From Streptomyces sp. NA04227 (lineage in GTDB: Bacteria > Actinomycetota > Actinomycetes > Streptomycetales > Streptomycetaceae), in the NCBI RefSeq assembly GCF_013364195.1, contig NZ_CP054918.1:3771001-3835000 (forward strand): DNA of 64,000 nt, in the 5' to 3' direction. Under the pieces are notes generated by a model that saw nothing but the letters and a program-made list of their open reading frames with translations, ran no database searches and was not told the DNA's origin. Of this stretch, positions 1 to 8,741 are shown in pieces. A program made the position numbers and the translations under genes. Within the stretch, counting starts at the first letter, position 1, and every line of letters starts with the position of its first letter.

Positions 1-1855
1 TACGGTCCAGCCAGATGCCGGTGAGCCGGTCGAAGGCGGCGCGGTCGGCGTCGTCGTAGGCCTTCTTGATCCAGGGGAGCAGGAGGCGGCTGTCGTTGGC
101 GAGGCACTGGCGGGCGACGTCGAACAGGTCGCGGCGGTAGGCGGTGGAGCCGCGCAGTGCGAGTGCCACGTCGAGCAGGGCGTCCAAGGCCCGGGCCAAC
201 TCCACGCCGTCGTACCGCAGTTGCTTCGGTGACCAGCTCGCCGCGCGGGTGACCGTCAGGCTCGGGCGGGCGGCGAAGAGGGAGTCGGCGGGCTCGCTCC
301 AGCGGTCGGCGCGGGTGGTGCCGTAGGCCGAGCGGCGCAGCAGGTCCCAGGCTTCGGCGGCCTTGCGGTCGGCGGCACCGTAGCGGGAGAGCGCGTACTG
401 CGAGAACCAGTCGGTGAGGTCGGGGCTCTGCTCGGTCCACGGCAGCTCGGAGAAGAGCTGGAGGGCGACCGGGTTGTTGTCGGCGGCCTCCGGCATCAGC
501 GCGATGCCGGACATCGTGCTGCCCTCGCGGCCGAGCCAGGAGTGGTAAAGGGCCGCCCAGTCGGGGGTGTTGGCGCCGAGCGCGGTGTGGCCGCCGAAGT
601 TGAAGATCGAGCCGAAGGCGTACGGCGTGCCCAGCCAGTCCCCCTCCCGGTCCGTCACCTCGGGGAAACGGTCCGAAAGGCCGTCCAGGACAAGGACCTT
701 GGCCCGGTCGGCCGCACCGAGGAGCTCCTTCGTCGGGTTCTTCTGCCAGCCGAGAATCGCCCAAAGGGCTTCCGGGTGCGCGGAGTTGAGCGCACCCTGC
801 ACCCCGTGTACCGCGTCCGCCACCGGTACGTCACCCGGGTCGCCGCCCTCGTGCAGCAGGTCCATCTTGTACAGCGTGGAGGCGCCGAAGAGTTCCGCGT
901 GAATGCGGTAGTAGGCGGCGGCGACGCGGCGGAAGTGGTCGCCCCGCGGGTCGAGCCAGTCCGGGCGCGGGAATTCGGCCCAGGTGCCCTGCGGGACGAG
1001 ATGGGCGCCCGGATTGCGGTCGGCGAAGCCGGGCGGGACGGTGCCGAAGTAGCCCGGGAAGACCGGGGTCATACCGAGCTCGCGCAGCCGGTCGCAGATA
1101 CGGCGGCCGAGCGCGGCCCGCCGGTCGAGAAGCTGCCGCGAGACCGGACCCCCGAACGCCGACATGTTCTGCAGCAGCCACCACGGCTGGTGGGCCGGGC
1201 CCGGGATCCAGGCGAGGAGTTCGCCGTCGCTGTAGCCGAACTCCTGGAAGAGGCGGTGGTAGACGGCGTCGGCACCGGCGTAGACGAGCACCTCGTTGTA
1301 GCCGTGCAGCGCGAGGGTGTCGATCTCGCGCTCCCAGTAGTCCCAGTCACGGTACGGGCCGGTGTAGCCGTCGTTGGTGTCGTTCAGGACGAACCGGTGC
1401 GGGACGTTCGCGGAGCGCGCGAGCGGGGTGGGCACGGCGGGCAACCGGTCCGGCAGGGCGTCCAGCTGGTCACCGGCCCAGGTCAGGCTCGCGCGTGCGG
1501 TGTGCGCGAGGTACCAGTACATCCCGCGCAGCCGCACCGCCGCCGTCGTCCCCTCCACCAGAATCGCGCCCTCGCCCCCCGACACCCGGAACGCGTCCCG
1601 TCCGGTACGGGCGGACGGCAGCGCACGGAAGGTGAACTGGTCCCAGTGCCGGGGCAGCAGACGGCGGGCGGCACGTACGTCGGCGTCCGTCGCCGACGAC
1701 GGCAGCGGGCGCGGCTTGGCGTCACCTGCCGCCGGGTCCGGTCCGCCGCCGCTCCCGTCCTCCCTGGCGAGAGTGAAGGCGCCGAGCGCCGCGGCGGAGG
1801 CAGCCGTCGCGACGGTGGCGGCGGCGCAGACGAAGGCGCGGCGCTTCATGGGCAT
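1..1855 (-). CDS. Alpha-N-acetylglucosaminidase, GH89 family (3' end outside window)
   Basis: Secreted glycoside hydrolase predicted to remove terminal alpha-linked N-acetylglucosamine from glycans. About 618 N-terminal residues are present; the C-terminus lies beyond position 1. The first ~30 residues form a signal peptide with KRR at residues 4-6, possibly Tat. Residues 50-150 match the small N-terminal domain of the family (MYWYLAHTARASLTW), and residues 153-240 the start of the catalytic barrel (YWEREIDTLALHGYNEVLVY, then GPAHQPWWLLQNM). Glu335 (LLHEGGD) and Glu454 (LMPEAAD) sit where NAGLU-type enzymes keep their two catalytic glutamates. Start ATG at 1855 has AGGAGG five bases upstream; ATG at 1849 is an in-frame alternative. 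The gene reads away from the repeat array at 2001-2370. Family assignment is by motif recall. Confidence 0.85.
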   Translation of the reverse strand, partial: MPMKRRAFVCAAATVATAASAAALGAFTLAREDGSGGGPDPAAGDAKPRPLPSSATDADVRAARRLLPRHWDQFTFRALPSARTGRDAFRVSGGEGAILVEGTTAAVRLRGMYWYLAHTARASLTWAGDQLDALPDRLPAVPTPLARSANVPHRFVLNDTNDGYTGPYRDWDYWEREIDTLALHGYNEVLVYAGADAVYHRLFQEFGYSDGELLAWIPGPAHQPWWLLQNMSAFGGPVSRQLLDRRAALGRRICDRLRELGMTPVFPGYFGTVPPGFADRNPGAHLVPQGTWAEFPRPDWLDPRGDHFRRVAAAYYRIHAELFGASTLYKMDLLHEGGDPGDVPVADAVHGVQGALNSAHPEALWAILGWQKNPTKELLGAADRAKVLVLDGLSDRFPEVTDREGDWLGTPYAFGSIFNFGGHTALGANTPDWAALYHSWLGREGSTMSGIALMPEAADNNPVALQLFSELPWTEQSPDLTDWFSQYALSRYGAADRKAAEAWDLLRRSAYGTTRADRWSEPADSLFAARPSLTVTRAASWSPKQLRYDGVELARALDALLDVALALRGSTAYRRDLFDVARQCLANDSRLLLPWIKKAYDDADRAAFDRLTGIWLDR

Positions 1856-2000
1856 GGGGGCCTCCTGACGTGTATTGGCGGGTGGGGATGGATGCTGCTC
1901 TGTACTGACTTGACGTTGGGTGCATATGTTGACGCGGATATGTACTGCTTGATGCAGGTAGTCAATGATGGACAGCAATGATCGTTAGTTGACTGATTAA

Positions 2001-2370
2001 TACACGTTGATACAGTTCGATGCGGGTAGATGCAGATAGATGCGTATTGATACAGACTGATGCAGCTTGAGGCGGAGCGGATCAACGCGGGCGACCGTGA
2101 GAGCCCTGCCGACGCCGCCCCTTGCTGATCCACGCCTATCCGTATGGCACCTATCCGTATGGACTTATACGGATCCATGTAGATCGACGTTGATCCACGT
2201 GCATCCACGTAGATCAACTCGGGTCGACGTGCATCAATCCGAGCCCAATGGATCAATGTGGATTGATATGGGTGGATGTGGATGAGCATGGATAGACATC
2301 GGATGCATTGATCGATACGTGCGACACGAATCCATGTGGATCAATGCGAATCAATGGAGATACATCAGGA
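2001..2370. repeat. Degenerate 10-bp-period repeat array in a gene-free region
   Basis: The 857 bp between the GH89 gene and the next gene carry no convincing coding sequence. From 2001 to 2070 seven consecutive 10-bp units follow the pattern T-R-C-R-N4-G-A (for example TGCAGATAGA). At 2135-2164 a 15-bp unit CCTATCCGTATGG plus two bases occurs twice. From 2172 to about 2370 roughly twenty more 10-bp units follow in one register, first as GATCCACGTG-like units and then drifting to ATCAATGTGG and CAATGCGAAT. The stretch is clearly less GC-rich than its flanks and rich in GATC. No function is known to me. Confidence 0.7.
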
Positions 2371-2712
2371 CGGGCTGTACGGGAGCCGATCAAGGCTGTT
2401 CGGACTGGACTGGCCGAGGCTGGCCGAGGCTGGTCGGAATGGCGGGGCTGGCCGGGACGGGTCGAGGGCCGACGGGAACCGCAACCGGCGGCGGCTGCGA
2501 CCGGTTACGTCCGCAAAGCGGAGCCGTCAGATTAAGGCGGGAAAGTGGCGCACAGGGGGATGCCGGGCACACATTCGCCGACATGGGGCGCAATCACATC
2601 GTCTGCGCGACGCTCGCCGGAGGGGGGCGTACGCCCTCCTGACAGGTGGTCCTGACCTCCGTATGCAGTGTGCCCGCTGGCCGGATGCCCGGCGGCGTCG
2701 TTGGCTGGAATC

Positions 2713-4056
2713 GTGCCCCCGATTCTGCGCGGTGTGGTGGCGACGGTATTGATCACCGTCGCCTGTGTATTGCTGCCCTTCGGGGCGGTCTCGCTCTGGG
2801 GCCAGTTCCAGCTCGCCGACCAGGAACGTTATGTGGCGACCATGGCGCCGCTCGCCGAGGACGGCGCGGTACGGGACGCGGTCTCGGACGCGGTGGCCAC
2901 CGAGGTCGGCCAGGAGGTCGACGCCGGGTCGCTCCAGGACGCGGTGGACAGCTTCGTGCACCAGGCCGTGCTGTCGTTCTCCACCACGCAGGCCTACCGC
3001 AACGCCTGGGACGCGGCGAACCGAGCCGCCCACCGCGCGGTACTGGACGCCCTTCGCAGTGGCGACGGCGGCGAGGTCACTGTCGAACTGGCGCCGCTGG
3101 TACAGCAGTTGAAGGACCAGCTGGAGGCGGACGGGGTGCCCTTCGCCGACAACATCCCGGTCCGCGCCAACCGGGTCACCGTGTTGCGCGCGGAGGACAC
3201 CTCCCGCGCGCGCGAGCTCATCGGCACCCTGGAGGCCGTCGGCGTCTGGCTGCCGACCGCCTGCCTCGCCTTCGGCGGCGCCGCGATCCTGCTCGCCCCG
3301 CGCCGCAGGCTGGCCGTCGCCGCCACCGGCCTGGGCATCGCGGCGAGCGCGGTCGGCCTCCAGATCGTGACCGCCGCGTGCCGCAGTATGACCCTGGCCG
3401 AGCTGCCGCCGCATGTCTCCCGCGCCGCCGTCGGCCAGGTCTACGACGCCCTCACCTCTTCCCTGCGCCTCACCGCCTGGTGGCTGCTCGCCCTCGGCCT
3501 GCTGCTCGCCTTCGGCGCGGCGCTGTGGCCACGGCTCAGGGAGGCGGGGGCGAGGGTGGTCCGGCGGCGCCGTACGAGCGGGCGGCGACGGCATCGGCGA
3601 GGCCGGAGCAGGTGGGGCCGACGGGGTCGTTGGGTCCGTGGGAGCAAAGGCGCGGGCAAGGCCGCGGGGGCGGGCAGAGCCCCGGCCCCTCGGGAGCAGA
3701 CGCGGGCAGTGGCGGGAACGGCATCGGGAACGGGAACAGCGGCAGCGGCGACAGCGACAGCGACGGGAACGGCAACAGGCAGGACGGTGGGAGCCGGAGT
3801 GCGTACGGGCTCGGCCGTGGGTACGCAGGCGGGGACAGGAGCCGGGGCGGGAGACAGGACGAGTACGGGGCCCGAGAGGGAGACCGAAACCGAGACGGAC
3901 ACGGGGACGGAGACGGGAACGGGGACTGGGACTGGGACAGGAACGGGGACGGGGACGGGGATCGAGCCGGAGACCGCAACGGAGAACGGCACTGTGGAGA
4001 CCGAGGTCGAGGCAGAGATCGCGGCGGAGATCGAGGCAGAGGCGCGGGTCGGGTAG
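2713..4056 (+). CDS. Integral membrane protein with low-complexity tail
   Basis: Unrecognised membrane protein of about 447 residues. One hydrophobic segment at residues 8-30 is followed by an extracytoplasmic domain of about 140 residues, then three more helices near 178-198, 203-225 and 262-282, then an arginine-rich cytoplasmic stretch. The last ~110 residues are simple sequence: Ala/Thr/Gly runs, then Glu-Thr and Gly-Thr alternations, ending in acidic repeats. The topology resembles a family of uncharacterised actinobacterial membrane proteins. GTG at 2713 is chosen because it immediately precedes the first helix; an upstream ATG at 2668 adds 15 residues. The tail is encoded by hexanucleotide repeats (about 3885-3962), so its reading frame is the least certain part. 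Confidence 0.6.
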   Translation: MPPILRGVVATVLITVACVLLPFGAVSLWGQFQLADQERYVATMAPLAEDGAVRDAVSDAVATEVGQEVDAGSLQDAVDSFVHQAVLSFSTTQAYRNAWDAANRAAHRAVLDALRSGDGGEVTVELAPLVQQLKDQLEADGVPFADNIPVRANRVTVLRAEDTSRARELIGTLEAVGVWLPTACLAFGGAAILLAPRRRLAVAATGLGIAASAVGLQIVTAACRSMTLAELPPHVSRAAVGQVYDALTSSLRLTAWWLLALGLLLAFGAALWPRLREAGARVVRRRRTSGRRRHRRGRSRWGRRGRWVRGSKGAGKAAGAGRAPAPREQTRAVAGTASGTGTAAAATATATGTATGRTVGAGVRTGSAVGTQAGTGAGAGDRTSTGPERETETETDTGTETGTGTGTGTGTGTGTGIEPETATENGTVETEVEAEIAAEIEAEARVG

Positions 4057-4092
4057 TAGCGGCGCTCTCGGGCAAGCGCCGCCCGTTGGACG

Positions 4093-4245
4093 GACGAGCA
4101 CGGCTCTCGGACAATCGGGCCCCTGGGCACGTGCGGCCCTTGGGCGAGCACGGCTCTCGGACAATCGGGCCCCTCGGGCACATGCGGCCCTTGGACGAGC
4201 ACAGCTCTCGGACAAGCGCTGTCCTCCGGCACGTGCGGCCCTCAG
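4093..4245. repeat. Three tandem ~51-bp repeats
   Basis: The unit begins GACGAGCACGGCTCTCGGAC and ends CGTGCGGCCCTTGG. Copies start near 4093, 4143 and 4194, giving a 50-51 bp period; the third copy is the most diverged. It lies 37 bp after the stop of the membrane protein gene. Each unit contains a GGGCCC core. I see no coding role. Confidence 0.75.
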
Positions 4246-5193
4246 CCGCACGCCCCCTCAACAGCCTCGCCCCACCCGCGCCGCCGTCGCGGCACCCGGC
4301 CCCCGCCGCACCACCGGCACCGCCCCCACCCGCACCACCATCACGGCCCCCGACCCCCACCGCACCACCATCACAGCACCCCGCCCCACCCACCCCACTG
4401 CGCGCAAAGTCAACGATCCGTACCAACCACGCCAACGACACGAGGCGGTCCGTACGCACAACATGGAGGTGTCCCGGGGAGGCCGTGGGACCCGAGGCGG
4501 CGGTTGTCGTGGCGGGCGGGCGGCCGGGGCGGCGGGCGCTGTGGCGGGCGCGGTCCCGGGATGCGTCAGGACGAACGGCGTGGCTGTGTACGGCAGTTCG
4601 GTGGTCCTGGAACCAGGGCACCGGACTGCGGCGCGGCCGCACGGCAAGGAGCGTCATGCACCAGGATTCCCTGTTCCCGGAGTGCCACGGGGGGCACTCC
4701 GGTACCGCGGCATCCGGCGACCGTATGCCCTGCCCGGGGCGCGGGAGCACTCCGCGCCCACGCCGAAGGGGGGCCCGGTCTCGCACCCGGCACTCGCTCG
4801 TACCTGACGCGCTGGCCGCCGCCCTGCTGACCGTCACGGCCCGGCCGCGGTGCGGGGGCACCGCGGCCGGGCAGCGCACCGCACCCGCACCCGCACCCGC
4901 ACCGACGCCCTCGACGTCCTCAACTCCCAGCAGAACCCGAGTAGTTGAGCAGCCCAGCGCTCAAGGCCGCCCACCACTCCCTTCCCTACCGATCCACCGG
5001 CGGCGGCCCTCCCCAGAGCCCCCTCCACCAGTACCAGCCGGTGGCGGCCCATTCCGGAGGCCGCCACCGGCTCCTCATGCGCGCGGGTCGATGCGGCACC
5101 GAAAGAGCCCAGGAGCGCGCCCCTCAAGCAAGCAACCGCCGCCCCTCACCGCCCCCGCACTTCCACTCCCCCCTCGCTCTCCCTCACTCCCCC
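4246..5193. other. Gene-poor low-complexity stretch
   Basis: No gene can be supported. Proline codons and (GCACCC)n runs at 4881-4904 keep several frames open. One start with a good ribosome binding site (AAGGAG, then ATG at 4656) opens a frame rich in Arg, Pro and Ser with no recognisable domain. A different frame ends at 4948 with a plausible-looking tail, TDALDVLNSQQNPSS, so a frameshifted remnant is possible. I treat the region as non-coding. Confidence 0.4.
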
Positions 5194-6558
5194 TCACCGC
5201 CCCGTCCGAGCCACCTCCGCCAATGCCGAAAGCGCCGCCTTGAGGGCGGGCGGCGGGGTGCTGGCGAGGCCGAGGCGTACGGCGTCGGGGGCGGACTGGG
5301 GGCCGACGGCGAAGGCCTGGCCGGGGGTGACCGCGATGCCGCGGGCCGCCGCCGCGCCGACGAAGCGGTCCGCGCGCCAGGGTTCGGGCAGCTCCCACCA
5401 GGCGTAGTAGGCGTGCGGGTCGGTGCGGACCGTGAAGTCGCGCAGTTCCCGGGCGACCAGGGCCTGCCGCCGGGCCGCGTCCGTGCGCTTCGCCTCGACG
5501 AGCCGGTCCACGGTGCCGTCCGCGAGCCAGCGCACCGTCGCCTCCAGGGCGAACCGGGACGCGGTCCAGCCGCCGGAGCGCAGGACCGAGGCGACCTCCT
5601 CGACGGGCGGTACGCAGGGGTCGGGGGAGGCGGGGGTCACCAGGAGGCCCGCGGTCAGGCCGGGGGCGATGCGCTTGGAGAGGCCGTCGACGACGAAGGT
5701 GCGCTCGGGGGCGTAGGCGGCGAGTGGCGGCTGTTCGTCCTCGTGCAGGAAGGCCCAGATCCGGTCCTCGACCACCGGCAGGTCCAAGTTCCGTACCACG
5801 GCGGCCAGTTCGCGGCGGCGTCCGGCGGAGGCGGTCACCGAGGTGGGGTTGTGCAGGGTCGGCTGGACGTACAGGCCGCTGAGCGGGGCGCTGCGGTGCG
5901 CGGTGGCGAGCGCGTCGGGGCGCAGGCCTTCGCCGTCCATGGCGACCGGTACCAGCACGATGCCGAGGCGTTCCGCGATCTCCTTGACCAGCGGGTACGT
6001 GAGCTGTTCGACGCCGATCCTGGCACCGGCGCCGGAGCCGGGGCGGCCGTGCGCGCCGAGGGCGGACAGGGCGCCCGCGATCGCCTGGCGGGCGTTGCCC
6101 GCGAACAGCAACTGCCGTGGTTCGGGCTGCCATTCGCCGTCGGCGAGCAGCCCGGCCACCGCCTCGCGGGCCTGTGCGGTACCGGCCGCGGGCGCGGTAC
6201 GGGTGGCCAGGTCCAGTACGTCGGGCCGCAGCAGCGGGGCGAGCCCGGCGGCGAGCAGCTCCGACTGACCTGGTGCGACTGGGTAGTTGAGCTCCAGGTT
6301 GACCGGTGCGAGCCCGGTCGGTTCGGTCAGCTGGCGGCCCGAGGGCACCGGCGAGGCGCGGACGAAGGTGCCGCGGCCCACCTCGCCCACGACCAGTCCT
6401 CTGCGCACGAGTTCGCCGTAGACCCGGCCCGCGGTCGAGACCGCGATCCGGCTGCGGCGCGCGAACGCGCGTTGTGGCGGCAGGCGGTCACCCGGCCGCA
6501 GCACTCCCGCCGCTATCTCCTCGGCCACTCGGTCGGCAATTCGCCGATAGTCGTCCAT
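5194..6558 (-). CDS. MocR-type GntR/aminotransferase-like transcriptional regulator
   Basis: Cytoplasmic regulator of about 454 residues combining an N-terminal GntR winged helix (residues 1-70: YRRIADRVAEEIAAGVLRPG, LPPQRAFARR, FVRASP) with a fold-type I aminotransferase-like domain that normally binds pyridoxal phosphate. In the second domain, LSKRIAPGLTAGLL carries the lysine position expected for the internal aldimine, and YVQPTLHNPTSVT is the usual substrate-binding segment. Family members use the aminotransferase domain as an effector sensor. Start ATG 6558 has GGGGAG about ten bases upstream. It is divergent from the hydrolase gene at 6673, and a direct repeat in the 114-bp gap is the likely operator, so the hydrolase is the probable target. 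Confidence 0.88.
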   Translation of the reverse strand: MDDYRRIADRVAEEIAAGVLRPGDRLPPQRAFARRSRIAVSTAGRVYGELVRRGLVVGEVGRGTFVRASPVPSGRQLTEPTGLAPVNLELNYPVAPGQSELLAAGLAPLLRPDVLDLATRTAPAAGTAQAREAVAGLLADGEWQPEPRQLLFAGNARQAIAGALSALGAHGRPGSGAGARIGVEQLTYPLVKEIAERLGIVLVPVAMDGEGLRPDALATAHRSAPLSGLYVQPTLHNPTSVTASAGRRRELAAVVRNLDLPVVEDRIWAFLHEDEQPPLAAYAPERTFVVDGLSKRIAPGLTAGLLVTPASPDPCVPPVEEVASVLRSGGWTASRFALEATVRWLADGTVDRLVEAKRTDAARRQALVARELRDFTVRTDPHAYYAWWELPEPWRADRFVGAAAARGIAVTPGQAFAVGPQSAPDAVRLGLASTPPPALKAALSALAEVARTGR

Positions 6559-6612
6559 GACGTACACACTCCCCGATTCCCCCGGGTACGCCCGGGTTTG
6601 CCCCTGGTGGCA

Positions 6613-6665
6613 TTGCACCGAGGGCAAAGATTTCGTTGCACCGAGTCAGGGAGCGTGCCTAGGGT
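6613..6665 (+). promoter_or_regulatory. Direct-repeat operator and leaderless promoter for the hydrolase gene
   Basis: TTGCACCGAG occurs at 6613-6622 and again at 6636-6645, centres 23 bp apart (about two helical turns), the geometry common for MocR regulators. The second copy doubles as a -35 box: TTGCAC 6636-6641, an 18-bp spacer, then TAGGGT 6660-6665. Transcription would start at or next to the ATG at 6673, giving a leaderless message. Confidence 0.6.
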
Positions 6666-6672
6666 CGTGCAC

Positions 6673-7446
6673 ATGGCTCCCCTCCTCTCTTTCGAGGACA
6701 AAGGCGCAGGTCAGGCGCTTGTCCTCATTCACGGCCACCCTTTCGACCGGACGATGTGGTCACCGCAGGTGGCCGCTTTCGCCGACACCCACCGTGTCAT
6801 CACTCCGGATCTGCGGGGCTACGGGGCCTCACCGGTCACGTCAGGCCTCGTACCGCTGTCCACATTCGCCGAGGACATCATCCGCCTTCTCGACGAACTC
6901 GGCGTCGAGCGGTTCGTCCTCGCCGGGCTCTCCATGGGCGGGCAGATCGCCATGGAGTGCTATCGCCTCTTCGGCGACCGGATCGACGGCCTCGTACTCG
7001 CCGACACCTTCCCGGCCGCCGAGACCGACGAGGGCCGCGAGCAGCGCGACCGGACGGCCGACCGGCTGCTCGGCGAGGGCATGCGCGGTTACGCCGACGA
7101 GGTCCTGCACAGGATGGTCGCCCCGTACGCGGACCCTGCCGTCGCGGCGCATGTGCACCGGATGATGTGTGCCACCGATCCCGAGGGCGCGGCCGCCGCA
7201 CTGCGCGGACGTGCCAGGCGTCCCGACTACCGCGAGCTGCTGACGCGTGTCAGTGTTCCGGCGCTGGTGGTCGTCGGCCGTGACGACACCTATACGCCGG
7301 TCGCCGACGCCGAGGCCATGCACGCGGCCCTGCCCGATGCCACGCTCGTGGTCGTCGAGCGTGCGGCGCATCTGCCGAACCTGGAACAGCCGGAGTCGTT
7401 CAACTCGGCGCTCGCCGCCTACCTTCGGCGAGTGCGACGGCCCTGA
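6673..7446 (+). CDS. Alpha/beta hydrolase
   Basis: Cytoplasmic serine hydrolase of 257 residues, substrate unknown. The oxyanion loop is HGHPFD near residue 20. The nucleophile elbow is GLSMGG (Ser near residue 90), the acid is Asp in VVGRDDTYTP near 200, and the catalytic His is in AAHLPN near 233, so the triad is complete. The sequence resembles 3-oxoadipate enol-lactonase and non-haem haloperoxidase-like hydrolases, but nothing nearby identifies a pathway. The ATG directly follows a promoter-like sequence with no ribosome binding site, consistent with leaderless translation. The divergent MocR-type regulator probably controls it. It converges on the snapalysin gene across a terminator. Confidence 0.88.
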   Translation: MAPLLSFEDKGAGQALVLIHGHPFDRTMWSPQVAAFADTHRVITPDLRGYGASPVTSGLVPLSTFAEDIIRLLDELGVERFVLAGLSMGGQIAMECYRLFGDRIDGLVLADTFPAAETDEGREQRDRTADRLLGEGMRGYADEVLHRMVAPYADPAVAAHVHRMMCATDPEGAAAALRGRARRPDYRELLTRVSVPALVVVGRDDTYTPVADAEAMHAALPDATLVVVERAAHLPNLEQPESFNSALAAYLRRVRRP

Positions 7447-7477
7447 GGCGGCGGACGGGAGCCGGGAAAACGACAGC

Positions 7478-7505
7478 GCGGACCGCCCTGTAGAGGGCGG
7501 CCCGC
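7478..7505. terminator. Bidirectional hairpin terminator
   Basis: CCGCCCT (7483-7489) pairs with AGGGCGG (7494-7500) around a GTAG loop. After one A/C mismatch the stem continues with four more pairs. It sits between two convergent genes, 32 bp after the hydrolase stop and 52 bp after the snapalysin stop. Confidence 0.75.
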
Positions 7506-7557
7506 ACCTGTGGGGGGTGGCTCGACTTACTTCGATCCTGGCTCGACTCGCTTGTGA

Positions 7558-8217
7558 CTAGCGGGCGTTGGCCTTGTGCAGGGCCTTGTCGAAGCCGTTG
7601 GCCCAGAGCTGCTCGACCTTGGCGCTCTCCTGGGCATCGGGCTGCGCGTTGGTGCAGGACGTGCCGGGGCCGCCGCCGGACATCAGCTGGCTGCACGGAC
7701 CGTCGTAGGTGTCCGGCAGGCCGAGCACGTGGCCGGTCTCGTGGGCGGTGACGCGGGTCGAGTCGTACTCCTCGTTCTGCGCGTAGTCGAGGAAGATGTA
7801 ACCCTTGCCGTGGCCGTCGGTGGAGGCGTAGGAGCCGCGCGGGTCGTTGCCCTCGCGGTACTCGAAGTCGCCGCCGGAGCCCTCCTGGAGCTGGACGTTG
7901 GCGACGGAGGAGTTCCAGATCTGGGTGGACTTGGCGATCTGCGCGGCGAAGGTGGGGGCGCCGGAGGCGTCGTAGGTGACGGTGACGGACTCGGCACCCG
8001 GGTTCTTCTTGCGCTTCTCGGCGACCGCGTCCATCACGGCCGCGAAGAACGCGTCGTTCGCCTTCTTCTCGGCGGACGAACCGTTGTACTGGGCGTACGA
8101 CGGGGCGGCGGGGGCCTCGGCGGCACCCGCGGGGGCGGCGACACCAAGGGTGGTGAACCCTCCGACGGCCAGGGACAGGCCGGCGGCGGTCGCGAAGAAG
8201 CGCTGGGAAAGCTTCAT
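7558..8217 (-). CDS. snpA: Snapalysin, small neutral metalloprotease (M7)
   Basis: Secreted zinc protease of 219 residues. The signal peptide covers about residues 1-32 (KLSQRFF, hydrophobic core, ending PAGA), and a propeptide probably runs to about residue 80. The zinc site is [11 protein letters not shown]: His159, Glu160, His163 and Asp169 match the HExxHxxGxxD signature of M7 snapalysins, which use Asp as third ligand. Cys175 and Cys188 probably form the single disulfide. The length is normal for the family. It is divergent from a LysR-type regulator, the classical arrangement in which the regulator activates protease transcription. An operator-like inverted repeat lies about 95 bp upstream. 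Confidence 0.95.
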   Translation of the reverse strand: MKLSQRFFATAAGLSLAVGGFTTLGVAAPAGAAEAPAAPSYAQYNGSSAEKKANDAFFAAVMDAVAEKRKKNPGAESVTVTYDASGAPTFAAQIAKSTQIWNSSVANVQLQEGSGGDFEYREGNDPRGSYASTDGHGKGYIFLDYAQNEEYDSTRVTAHETGHVLGLPDTYDGPCSQLMSGGGPGTSCTNAQPDAQESAKVEQLWANGFDKALHKANAR

Positions 8218-8295
8218 GGTGGGGGGACTCCCTACTCGTTCTTAGTGGGGGCGAGAACGGTTGCTAGGGAGTTTCGGGGAACAGCGCCGCGCCGG

Positions 8296-8329
8296 GATGA
8301 TGGCAACAATCGATAGCTCAGGGCTATCG
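8296..8329. promoter_or_regulatory. LysR-type operator, snpA-proximal copy
   Basis: GATGATGGCAA (8296-8306) is followed by the inverted repeat CGATAG-N7-CTATCG (8311-8316 and 8324-8329). The arms frame a T-N11-A type site typical of LysR regulators. The same module recurs at 8633-8666. Confidence 0.65.
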
Positions 8330-8632
8330 CGGCTCAACTCGCGCCCCACCGGCACCGATTGCGGCACGCGGTTGCCGCGGCCCCGGAACCACGCCCGGGT
8401 TTCCGGACGATGGGCCGGTTTGTCAGGGCCCTACGGGGCGGCTCTCGGCTGTCCGTACGGCTCGCCGTCGCCGTGGGGTGTCACCTGCGCCGAGCGGGAG
8501 CCGAGCAAGAGCGGAGCGGGACGGAGGCCGCCGACGACGCCCGTCGCCCGGAGGCCGACCGTAAGGATGATGTCACGGATTGTGCGCGCACGGTCGCAGT
8601 TGAGGTCACGCGGGGATCACGGCGGACCGGCT

Positions 8633-8666
8633 GATGATGGCAAGGAGCGATAGCACACACCTATCA
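8633..8666. promoter_or_regulatory. LysR-type operator, snpR-proximal copy
   Basis: GATGATGGCAA (8633-8643), then CGATAG (8648-8653), seven bases and CTATC (8661-8665). Spacing and orientation are identical to the copy at 8296-8329. It lies about 75 bp before the regulator ATG and probably serves autoregulation. Between the copies (8330-8632) I see no gene. Confidence 0.65.
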
Positions 8667-8741
8667 CTGTCCAAGTAGCCCGCATACAGGGCGATTCATC
8701 CCCCTGGTGCAACGGTGAGCACCGTTCTAGTCTCAACTGCC

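Noticed and set aside
542..1981. Long plus-strand open frame of 479 codons
   Set aside because: Antisense to the GH89 gene, Arg/Val/Gly-rich with no domain; typical GC-rich shadow.
1846..2289. 147-codon minus-strand frame with His/Ile/Tyr repeats
   Set aside because: It is the translation of the 10-bp repeat array and overlaps the GH89 start; no ribosome binding site or homology-like pattern.
4656..4948. Small ORF with AAGGAG ribosome binding site
   Set aside because: Low complexity, no recognisable domain, and the plausible C-terminal tail is in a different frame.
2646..5243. 865-codon frame across the membrane protein and the gene-poor stretch
   Set aside because: Arg/Pro/Gly composition, out of frame with the recognisable membrane helices; a shadow.
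7558..8316. 246-codon plus-strand frame opposite snapalysin
   Set aside because: Val/Gly/Arg-rich antisense shadow of snpA.
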